Notes under the pieces: generated by a model | Told to the model about the DNA's origin: nothing | The model's database searches: none | What the model saw: the letters and a program-made list of their open reading frames with translations, nothing else | Assembly (NCBI GenBank): GCA_015222595.1 | Contig: JADFVP010000023.1 | Span: 1-11,562 of the forward strand | Source of the DNA: Pseudomonadota bacterium | GTDB taxonomy: Bacteria; Desulfobacterota; GWC2-55-46; JADFVP01 | Reading direction: 5' to 3' | DNA: 11,562 nt | Part shown: piece after piece, positions 6,022 through 11,562 of the stretch | How the letters are laid out: each line of letters begins with the position of its first letter | How positions within the stretch are numbered: the first letter of the stretch is position 1 | Program-made: the position numbers and the translations under genes

Positions 6022-6882
6022 ATCTGTCGATTTGTGCTCTACCTCGGCACCGAGATATCGATCAGCTCGCTGGTAACAGAGCCTGCGAACTCGATAATAC
6101 ATCAGTCGTATAACAGCAAAGAGGGCGAGGAGCCTTTGAACGGAGACGGTTTTGGTCTTGCGTGGTACGCACTCGATATGCCCGACGAACCTGCTCTCTT
6201 CAAGGCCGTTACACCTGCCTGGAACAACATGAACCTCTTGAGCCTCGCGCGCGTAACGAAGAGCAGTTGCATTCTGGCGCACGTTCGCGCGGCGACTCCG
6301 GGGCTGCCGGTAATACAGCTCAACTGCCACCCTTTTACGAGAGGCCCGCTCTCCTTTATGCATAACGGAAAGGTCGGCGGCTTTGCGACAATTCGGCGTC
6401 GTATTCTGGAGCGTCTATCTGATTCGGCCTTTAATGCAATCGAGGGCTCTACGGACTCTGAGTACGTCTTTGCGCTCTTTATAGACCACTACTCGGCTTC
6501 CGACTCGGCGCTGTTGCCCCACGAGGCGTTGGCGCGGGCCATGAACGCGACCATAAAGGAGGTAGACTCCATTGTAGCCGAGGCCGGAGTTACCGACCCG
6601 TCGTATATGAATCTGGCGGTAACGGACGGTGTCAGCGCCGTTGTGTCGCGTTACGTAAGCGGCGGACCTAAAAAGGCGAACACGCTCTATGTCCATACCG
6701 GTTCGAGCTTTACCTGTACCGACGGCCACTACCGCATGGCAGAGCCTGAGAAGGGGACCAATGCCGTTGTGGTCGCCTCAGAGCCGCTCGGCACGAATTC
6801 TGAGTGGACCGACGTGCCGGAGAATAGCATCGTAGTGATAGACTCGCGCCTGGTGGTAGAGATGCGCCCCCTCTGCCGCTAG
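6022..6882 (+). CDS. Class II glutamine amidotransferase (YafJ/DUG3-like) with apparent ATC start codon
   Basis: Belongs to the Ntn-hydrolase glutaminase family, in which the N-terminal Cys, exposed by Met removal, releases ammonia from glutamine or attacks gamma-glutamyl amides. From ATC at 6022 the product is 286 residues and begins (M)CRFVLYLG, exactly the family N-terminus, with the nucleophile Cys2. Further signatures are HQSY, then NGDGFG (40-45), LAHVRAAT (His87, Arg89), NCHPF (101-105) and MHNGKVGGF with the HNG motif (114-116). An in-frame TAA at 6001-6003 leaves no ATG, GTG or TTG before the Cys codon. Starting at GTG 6034 would delete the nucleophile. Either ATC is used as a rare start, or the start codon has mutated from ATG and the gene is impaired. 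There is no synthetase domain, so the acceptor is unknown. The gene is GC-rich and otherwise intact. Confidence 0.85.
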   Translation: MCRFVLYLGTEISISSLVTEPANSIIHQSYNSKEGEEPLNGDGFGLAWYALDMPDEPALFKAVTPAWNNMNLLSLARVTKSSCILAHVRAATPGLPVIQLNCHPFTRGPLSFMHNGKVGGFATIRRRILERLSDSAFNAIEGSTDSEYVFALFIDHYSASDSALLPHEALARAMNATIKEVDSIVAEAGVTDPSYMNLAVTDGVSAVVSRYVSGGPKKANTLYVHTGSSFTCTDGHYRMAEPEKGTNAVVVASEPLGTNSEWTDVPENSIVVIDSRLVVEMRPLCR

Positions 6883-6902
6883 CCCCATGCTTCAGTTTTC
6901 TG

Positions 6903-6931
6903 TTGCGCACCTATATTAAAGGCTGTAAAAT
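6903..6931 (+). promoter_or_regulatory. Possible promoter before the rubredoxin-like gene
   Basis: TTGCGC (6903-6908, three of six) is separated by 17 bases from TAAAAT (6926-6931, five of six). It lies in an AT-rich gap downstream of the amidotransferase stop. Support is only moderate because the -35 match is poor. Confidence 0.33.
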
Positions 6932-6998
6932 ATCGTATTCAATACAACTTAAGGACTCGTAAAGAGCCCTAGTATAGATCTAACGAGAAGGTAGGCAT

Positions 6999-7133
6999 AT
7001 GACTGATAACAGCAAGAGACGCTGGCAGTGTATAGAGTGCGGTTACATTCACGAGGGCGAGGAGCCGCTGGACGTCTGTCCTGAGTGCTACGCCCCGAAG
7101 AGCGCTTTTTTCGAGATAGAGAGCGCAGAGTAG
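6999..7133 (+). CDS. Small rubredoxin-like protein (44 residues)
   Basis: A short open frame of 44 residues beginning MTDNSKRRWQCIECG. It has two CxxC knuckles, Cys11/Cys14 (QCIECGYIHEG) and Cys27/Cys30 (VCPECYAPKSAFFEI), in the arrangement of a rubredoxin fold that binds one iron (or zinc). It is shorter than free rubredoxins (about 52-54 residues) and lacks their longer middle loop. It closely resembles the C-terminal rubredoxin-like tail of rubrerythrins (CGYIHEG...P..CP.C.APK..F). An AAGGTAGG purine stretch at 6988-6995 precedes the ATG. It could pass electrons to a diiron partner; the rubrerythrin-like protein at 8777, which lacks such a tail, is a candidate, but this is inference. The methyltransferase gene follows after 49 bases and may be co-transcribed. 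Confidence 0.82.
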   Translation: MTDNSKRRWQCIECGYIHEGEEPLDVCPECYAPKSAFFEIESAE

Positions 7134-7182
7134 CTTTTGGAATAGAACGGGCGGTAATAGACCTATGGCTGGAAGTTGACTT

Positions 7183-8415
7183 ATGGCTGGTAATAGAAAC
7201 GACATGGGCGCACGCGCCCCCAAAGCCCGTACGTTGCCGGTTCTCGACACTTCGAAAGCGGAGCGCGAGATCGTGCGGCGCATCAATGCCGACGGTCCCA
7301 TGACCTTTGCTGAGTTCATGGACCTTGCGCTCTATGCAGAGCCCGGAGGGTACTACACTTCTACAGAGGGGCGCTGGGGCACCGGGGCCGACTACGTTAC
7401 GTCCATAGATATAAGCCCGGCCTTTGCGCGCGTCTTCGCGCGCCAGATAGAGGAGATGTGGCGTGTTATGGGTAGTCCTTGCGCCTTTTCTATAATCGAG
7501 GCCGGGGCCGGCAGAGGCTGGTTCGGCAGAGGCATACTCGACACCATCGAAGAACTCTTTCCCGAACTCTACGACGCTACGACCCTTACCCTCGTTGACC
7601 GGGGTATTGAAGGGGCTGCGCCGGAGAGTGAAGTTGGTGAAGAGAGGCATAAGGTGGACAAGATAGTCCGTCTGACGGAGCTTCCCGAAGCTTCGGCCTC
7701 CGCGCCCTTCGGTGTTATTATCTCTAACGAGCTGATAGACAGCTTTCCAGTTCACCGGCTCTTGGTAGAGAGTGTGCCCAAAGACGGCGACACAGGAAAG
7801 AGGGTATTAAAAGAGTACTATGTCGATCTTGTAGACGGCGCGCTCGCAGAGGTCTTGAAAGAGCCGTCCACGCCTGAACTTTCAGAGTACCTCGCCCCTT
7901 TCGAGCTTGTTGAGGGCCAGAGGGTGGACGTAAACCTCGGAGCCGCAAAGTGGCTCGCGCGCGCCGCTCTCTCTATAGGAACCGGCTTCGTCATCTCCAT
8001 AGATTACGGGCTTCCAGGGGCCGACCTATATGCTCCAGGCAGAGTCTCTACGCTTGTCTGCCACTGGCGCCACACCATAAACGACTCTCCGTATCTAAAT
8101 GTAGGGCATCAGGATATTACGACCCATGTCGATTTTTCCAATATGGCCGTTGCCGGCAGGGGCGTTGGGTTGGAGCTGACCGGCTTCACCACGCAGAAGA
8201 ATTTTTTGATCGGCGCCGGAATACTCGATGAGCTTCAGACCGTTACGGGTGAAGAGACCAGCGAGGTCGAGATAGTGCGGCACAACAGGTCCATTCAGGA
8301 GCTTATTATGCCAGGAGGCATGGGCGACACCTTCAAGGTGCTGGTGCAACACAAGGGACTGGACGCTCCTGCGCTAAAGGGCTTTGAGTTCAAGGAGATG
8401 AGCAAGTACCTGTAG
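7183..8415 (+). CDS. SAM-dependent methyltransferase, MidA/NDUFAF7 family (class I, DUF185)
   Basis: A 410-residue class I methyltransferase of the family whose mitochondrial member NDUFAF7 (MidA) methylates an arginine of complex I subunit NDUFS2; the bacterial substrate is not established. Seen here: the N-terminal FAEFMDLALYAEPGGYY with TGADYVTS, the SAM-binding glycine motif EAGAGRG (106-112), the family motif NELIDSFPVHR (from Asn182), GFVISIDYG (Asp274) and the late signature CHWRH...GHQDITTHVDFS. All the usual blocks are present and the length is normal. The ATG at 7183 is chosen because GGAAG (7171-7175) sits 7 bases upstream; ATG 7204 is a possible alternative. An identical ATGGCTGG at 7165 in the same frame meets a stop four codons on, so it is not the start. 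It draws on the SAM pool that metK and ahcY maintain. Confidence 0.93.
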   Translation: MAGNRNDMGARAPKARTLPVLDTSKAEREIVRRINADGPMTFAEFMDLALYAEPGGYYTSTEGRWGTGADYVTSIDISPAFARVFARQIEEMWRVMGSPCAFSIIEAGAGRGWFGRGILDTIEELFPELYDATTLTLVDRGIEGAAPESEVGEERHKVDKIVRLTELPEASASAPFGVIISNELIDSFPVHRLLVESVPKDGDTGKRVLKEYYVDLVDGALAEVLKEPSTPELSEYLAPFELVEGQRVDVNLGAAKWLARAALSIGTGFVISIDYGLPGADLYAPGRVSTLVCHWRHTINDSPYLNVGHQDITTHVDFSNMAVAGRGVGLELTGFTTQKNFLIGAGILDELQTVTGEETSEVEIVRHNRSIQELIMPGGMGDTFKVLVQHKGLDAPALKGFEFKEMSKYL

Positions 8416-8510
8416 CGCTGCAAATTCATTTTTGCTTGTATATACATGCGGTTATGTGATAGTAAGTAGACTTGTTATCTGTTGTTGAGCCCGTTGTAGC
8501 GGAGGAGATC

Positions 8511-8705
8511 ATGGCGGAAACCAAAGATAAGAATGGCGAGAAGGGCGAGAAGAGCGAAGAGTCCAAGCCGCACGTCTGTTCCATGTGCGCGCGTCCGTCC
8601 GATACCGTTATCTGCCTCCAGTGCGAGGCCAAGGTACGCGGTGAGGTGCTCGAGCACAATAAAGATGTGAACAAGGCCGGCAGAACTGACACCGGCAGAA
8701 GATAA
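8511..8705 (+). CDS. Small four-cysteine zinc-ribbon protein (64 residues), function unknown
   Basis: The ATG at 8511 follows a strong Shine-Dalgarno GGAGGAG (8501-8507) and gives 64 residues. A longer reading from TTG at 8472 is unlikely. The first 20 residues are a highly charged Lys/Glu/Gly tail that is probably disordered. A compact two-knuckle metal site follows: Cys23-SM-Cys26 and Cys35-LQ-Cys38, only 8 residues apart, with an ARPSDTVI turn, then a basic helix (EAKVRGEVLEHNKDVNK). This looks like a treble-clef or zinc-ribbon mini-domain that binds one zinc. I do not recognise a named family with certainty. It lies 95 bases after the methyltransferase and 71 bases before the diiron protein, and could share a transcript with either. 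Confidence 0.78.
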   Translation: MAETKDKNGEKGEKSEESKPHVCSMCARPSDTVICLQCEAKVRGEVLEHNKDVNKAGRTDTGRR

Positions 8706-8714
8706 GCCCCAAAT

Positions 8715-8739
8715 ACTGTTGTCTACAGTTGACAACGGT
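8715..8739. promoter_or_regulatory. Inverted repeat before the diiron-protein gene (operator or hairpin)
   Basis: ACTGTTGTC (8715-8723) pairs with GACAACGGT (8731-8739) across a 7-base spacer, nine pairs with one G-T wobble. At DNA level GTTGTC-N7-GACAAC is a perfect half-site dyad, typical of an operator for a dimeric regulator. As RNA it could be a hairpin, but no immediate T-run follows, so a simple terminator is less likely. It lies 38 bases before the start at 8777. Confidence 0.45.
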
Positions 8740-8776
8740 TGCGGGCAATGGGCCTTTTACTAAAGGGTGAGTGAAA

Positions 8777-9319
8777 ATGGCTGAGAATTCGAGTCGTATA
8801 CTAATGGAACTGGAGTCCGCCAGAAAGACCGAGATGGCCGGGTATTACTTCTATACGGTGGCTGCCGAGATGGTGGAAGATTCCAAGGGGCGCAAGGTCT
8901 TCGAGAGCCTTGCCAAAGACGAACTGCAGCACATGACGGTAGTCGCGACCATAGTCGACTCGGTCAGCGGGGGGCTCGGCTGGATAACCTACGACGAGGC
9001 CCTTGCCAAGAGCGAGGGTACGGAGGTGGAGCCGCTGCCGATCTTCAAGGAAGAGAACGAGATGATCGACCGGCTGAACGAGAACCAGACCGACCTCAAC
9101 GCCATCCAAATCGGCATAGAGGCCGAAGAGGATGCGATACGCTTTTACTCCGACCTCTTAAAAGATGCAGCCACGCCTGTTGAGAAGGTCGTGCTGACGA
9201 CTCTGCTTGAGATGGAGAAGTCGCACCTGAAGCTCCTTCGCTGGGAGGGCGAGTCTATTGCCAATGAAGGTTTCTGGTGCGGCAACATGGAGTTCAGCGT
9301 AGAGCAGGAAAGAGATTAA
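8777..9319 (+). CDS. Rubrerythrin-like ferritin-superfamily diiron protein without rubredoxin tail
   Basis: A 180-residue four-helix protein of the ferritin-like superfamily. Iron ligands are visible in the usual order: Glu19 in helix 1 (TEMAGYYFY), ExxH Glu49/His52 in helix 2 (KDELQHM), Glu117 in helix 3 (EAEEDAIRFY) and ExxH Glu147/His150 in helix 4 (EMEKSHL). In this family such a site reduces peroxide or handles iron. The C-terminal rubredoxin domain of true rubrerythrins is absent; the chain ends WCGNMEFSVEQERD. The ATG at 8777 is favoured over the GTG at 8771 because the Shine-Dalgarno AGGGTG (8764-8769) spaces correctly to it and overlaps the GTG region. A dyad at 8715-8739 may control it. 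The separate rubredoxin-like protein at 6999 could be its electron donor, which is inference only. Confidence 0.88.
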   Translation: MAENSSRILMELESARKTEMAGYYFYTVAAEMVEDSKGRKVFESLAKDELQHMTVVATIVDSVSGGLGWITYDEALAKSEGTEVEPLPIFKEENEMIDRLNENQTDLNAIQIGIEAEEDAIRFYSDLLKDAATPVEKVVLTTLLEMEKSHLKLLRWEGESIANEGFWCGNMEFSVEQERD

Positions 9320-9426
9320 GTCAGAAACGAAATTAAGTTAGATCATAGACTAGAGCAAGAGACGAATTCTAGCAAAGTTCGGTAGAGTGACAGGCGAGAG
9401 GAGCGTTAGAGGTGGGGGAGCAAGAG

Positions 9427-10608
9427 ATGTACTCAGCAATAGTCATAGGGCTCGGCCCTGCGGGTTCGACCGCAGCGTACACGCTCGCTCGCGCGGGGCA
9501 CAAGGTAATAGCCTTCGATAAAGAGACATTTCCCAGGTACAAGTCCTGCGGCGGCTGTATCTCCACCAAGGTGGAGGGGCTCTTCGACTTCGATATCTCA
9601 GGGGTCGTTGAAGAGACGATAGTAGGCGGCCAGTTCACCTACAAGTCGGCCCGCCCCATGAACATCATCTCCGACAGAACGGTCGGCTACAACGTAATGC
9701 GCGACCGCTTCGATCACCTGCTGGTGCAAGAGGCCGAGCGCGCCGGGGCCGAGATAGTAGAGGGCTGCAGGGTAAGGGCGGTGGTCGACAAGGGCACTCA
9801 CACGGAGGTAACTGTAGACTCTGGCGAGACCTATACGGCACGCTTCGTTATCGGCGCCGACGGCGCATCCGGCTTTACTGGCAGAGAGCTTTTCGGACTC
9901 AACTCCAAGGGGGCGGCGGTCTCCATTACCGCAGAGGTGGAGTTCGACCCCAAGACTATCGGCGAAGATGTTACGGGAAAACTCTTTATCGATTTCGGCA
10001 CCGTCCCCTGGGGCTACGGCTGGATCTTTCCTAAAGAGAAGTGCCTCTCTGTCGGCATGGCGGGAGAGATAAAGCAGACCGGAACCAGCATTAAACAGTA
10101 CTTCGAAGAGTTTGTTACCAACCACCCTGTCTTGAAGCAGTTCGACATTACAGAGCGTACCGGCTGGACCGTTCCGATCTTTTACGACGAGAAGAAGGAT
10201 CTGCACAAAGGCAGGGTCTGTCTCGCAGGAGACACCGGGCACTTGGTTGACCCGTTCCTCGGCGAAGGCATCTACTATGCCGTGATGACCGCAAGGGCTG
10301 CGGCCAATACGGTTGCTGCTTCCGTGGACTCCGGTACCGGAGATCTCAGCGATTATCAGGAGTGGCTGGATACGGAGCTGCTGCCGGAATTCGTCTCGGC
10401 CGAGAAGATAGCCAACCTTATCTACAAGTATCCGCGCCTCTGGTTCTCTATTCTCGAAAAGGATACGGATATTATGCAGAGGTACTACGACGTGATTCGC
10501 GGCGAAGAGAGTGCCGAGGTTTTTTATAACTGGGTCTTTTCAAAGGTAAAGTCGAAGCCGTGGAAGGTCTTGAAGAGCTGGGTGGATTCGCGCCTGATGC
10601 CAGCGTAG
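9427..10608 (+). CDS. FAD-dependent oxidoreductase, geranylgeranyl reductase family
   Basis: A flavoprotein of the geranylgeranyl-reductase/digeranylgeranylglycerophospholipid-reductase family, which saturates prenyl chains of chlorophyll precursors, quinones or lipids; the substrate here is unknown. It has 393 residues. Visible: the N-terminal FAD fold GLGPAGS (8-14) and an acidic Asp31 at the end of the second strand; FPRYKSCGGCIS (35-46), the family's PRxKxCGG block; RDRFDHLLVQEAERAGA; VIGADGASG; and the FAD ribityl-binding GDTGHLVDPFLGEGI (from Gly268). Family members start M(Y/F)DxxVVGxGPAGS, so ATG 9427 is preferred, with GGGGGAG at 9414-9420. The GTG at 9412, with its own GAGAGGAG (9396-9403), would add five residues. 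No terminator is seen in the 107 bases before it, so read-through from the diiron gene is possible. Confidence 0.9.
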   Translation: MYSAIVIGLGPAGSTAAYTLARAGHKVIAFDKETFPRYKSCGGCISTKVEGLFDFDISGVVEETIVGGQFTYKSARPMNIISDRTVGYNVMRDRFDHLLVQEAERAGAEIVEGCRVRAVVDKGTHTEVTVDSGETYTARFVIGADGASGFTGRELFGLNSKGAAVSITAEVEFDPKTIGEDVTGKLFIDFGTVPWGYGWIFPKEKCLSVGMAGEIKQTGTSIKQYFEEFVTNHPVLKQFDITERTGWTVPIFYDEKKDLHKGRVCLAGDTGHLVDPFLGEGIYYAVMTARAAANTVAASVDSGTGDLSDYQEWLDTELLPEFVSAEKIANLIYKYPRLWFSILEKDTDIMQRYYDVIRGEESAEVFYNWVFSKVKSKPWKVLKSWVDSRLMPA

Positions 10609-10684
10609 CGTTCGGTTCTTTGTATCGATTTAAACGATTCGCCTGCCACACGGCTTTTTTTCTGCTACTATTATAACTTCGGGT

Positions 10685-11562
10685 ATGCGTATGTTCTCTA
10701 CCCTCAACAGGGGTTTTTCAAGGGTTTCTTTATCTGCAGCTTCACCGGTCTCTTTGCCGCTGTCGAAGGCCGCTCCTGCGACCGTTTTTACGCTTCTTCT
10801 CTTTGTGCTGGTCTCGGTCTTTTCGTCCCCGTTTGCCGCGACGCTGCAGGCGGCGGAGCCAATGTCTGAGGTCTTGATTTCTGAGCCGGGAGTAAGAACC
10901 TGGCTTGGGGTTACGACAAGAGAGCTTGACGAGTTCACCGCCCGCATGCTTGCGATAGATCCCGGAGAGATTAAGGGGCTCGTGGTAATAGACGTTATAC
11001 GCGGCGGGCCGGCGGACGAGGCGGGAATCGTCAGAGGGGACGTGCTGCTCAGTATCGACGACAAGGAGATTCCGGGCTACGAGGAGTTCAAGGACTGGAT
11101 CAGCGAACTCGACGTCGGCTCGACGCTCAAGGTGCTTGTCGATAAGGGCGGGGTCGTAAAGGACGTGCTGGTGACGCTCGGCTCTACAGAGATATGGCCC
11201 GACGCAGACTCTCCAGTGGCCGGAATGAAGGAGTACTTCACCTCCACCGACGAGCTTCATACGTACCACTGGATGGGTGAGGCCGAGCAGTACGACTATA
11301 TCTATTCGCTCGCAATGGGCACGCTGGAGCTTACTCCGGCCCGGCGCCGAAGAGCGCGCGCCCTTATGAGTTCGTACGAGAAGAAGATGCTCAGGTACTC
11401 GGCGGATATAAATATTGCCGAGGTAGAGCTGAGAGAGTTGCTGGCCGCCGAGCCCATTAAGCTCAAGGCCGTAAATGACAAGATTACCTTTATTGCGAAG
11501 AACAGAACGGAGCTTCGGTTCCTTAGAATAAAGACGCATGTGGGTTTTAAGAAACTTCTGAC
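10685..11562 (+). CDS. Secreted PDZ-domain protein with C-terminal Spy/CpxP-like region, 3'-truncated by window edge
   Basis: The open frame runs from ATG 10685 to the window end without a stop (292 residues visible). A long N-terminal leader has a hydrophobic core (FTLLLFVLVSVFSSPFA, about 37-50) and a likely signal-peptidase site at TLQA-AEP (after about residue 56), so the protein is periplasmic or secreted. Residues about 73-167 are one PDZ domain of the HtrA/RseP type: WLGV carboxylate loop, VIRGGPADEAGIVRGDVLLSID, then a distal strand. No protease domain precedes it. After a Tyr-rich linker, residues about 208-292 form a charged helical region: LTPARRRRARAL, then INIAEVELRELL and ITFIAKNRTELRFLRIK. 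It resembles Spy/CpxP or heavy-metal-resistance periplasmic chaperones (LTPxQ, then IxxAExELxxLL). The start is uncertain because no good Shine-Dalgarno is present; ATG 10691 is also possible. Confidence 0.78.
   Translation, partial: MRMFSTLNRGFSRVSLSAASPVSLPLSKAAPATVFTLLLFVLVSVFSSPFAATLQAAEPMSEVLISEPGVRTWLGVTTRELDEFTARMLAIDPGEIKGLVVIDVIRGGPADEAGIVRGDVLLSIDDKEIPGYEEFKDWISELDVGSTLKVLVDKGGVVKDVLVTLGSTEIWPDADSPVAGMKEYFTSTDELHTYHWMGEAEQYDYIYSLAMGTLELTPARRRRARALMSSYEKKMLRYSADINIAEVELRELLAAEPIKLKAVNDKITFIAKNRTELRFLRIKTHVGFKKLL

Noticed and set aside
6949..7755. Long minus-strand frame (268 codons) across the rubredoxin-like and methyltransferase genes
   Set aside because: Arg/Ser-rich low-information translation lying opposite two well-supported plus-strand genes; typical antisense shadow in GC-rich DNA.
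8437..8446. 10-bp palindrome TGTATATACA before the zinc-ribbon gene
   Set aside because: Short AT-rich palindromes arise easily by chance, and no promoter boxes or second copy support an operator.
10640..10668. Terminator after the geranylgeranyl reductase gene (GCC-ACAC-GGC followed by seven T)
   Set aside because: The T-run is good but only a 3-bp stem can be drawn, too weak to call.
10742..11539. Minus-strand frame (265 codons) at the window end
   Set aside because: The plus-strand reading here gives a signal peptide and an unmistakable PDZ domain running off the edge; the minus-strand frame has no motif.

Overview
The window is a stretch of bacterial chromosome carrying mostly housekeeping and redox genes. 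PEP-CTERM protein sorting, a sigma-54-type promoter and a periplasmic PDZ/Spy-like protein all point to a Gram-negative host. The codon style (many ATA, AAG and GAG codons) and the gene families fit a deltaproteobacterial-grade or Nitrospirota-like lineage, but no rRNA or other marker here fixes the taxon. No phage, transposase, CRISPR array or tRNA was seen.

Layout. (1) 1-2400, + strand: the 3' part of S-adenosylmethionine synthetase (metK), an intrinsic terminator, then S-adenosylhomocysteine hydrolase (ahcY). These are two enzymes of the activated-methyl cycle. A 23-bp-period duplication overlaps the ahcY stop codon and a strong bidirectional terminator follows. (2) 2404-2970, - strand: a two-domain thioredoxin-fold/glutaredoxin protein. 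(3) About 2984-4270: a visibly AT-richer segment with a long gene-free stretch, a textbook -24/-12 (sigma-54) promoter and one PEP-CTERM protein. No exosortase gene is present in the window. (4) 4394-5724, - strand: a broken hybrid PAS-histidine kinase-receiver gene with two internal deletions, a frameshift and an in-frame stop. (5) 5890-8415, + strand: a class II glutamine amidotransferase that apparently starts at an ATC codon, a 44-residue rubredoxin-like protein, and a MidA/NDUFAF7-type methyltransferase. (6) 8511-10608, + strand: a 64-residue four-cysteine zinc-ribbon protein, a rubrerythrin-like diiron protein and a geranylgeranyl-reductase-family flavoprotein. (7) 10685 to the window end: a secreted protein joining a PDZ domain to a Spy/CpxP-like helical region, cut by the window edge.

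Shared logic. metK, ahcY and the methyltransferase make, clear and use SAM respectively. The glutaredoxin-type protein, the rubredoxin-like protein and the diiron protein form a loose thiol/iron redox and peroxide-defence theme. No single new multi-gene system is evident. The observations most worth checking are the non-canonical ATC start, the sigma-54-driven PEP-CTERM gene, the decayed kinase with an apparently inverted scrap of its ATP-binding motif, and the PDZ-Spy-like fusion.
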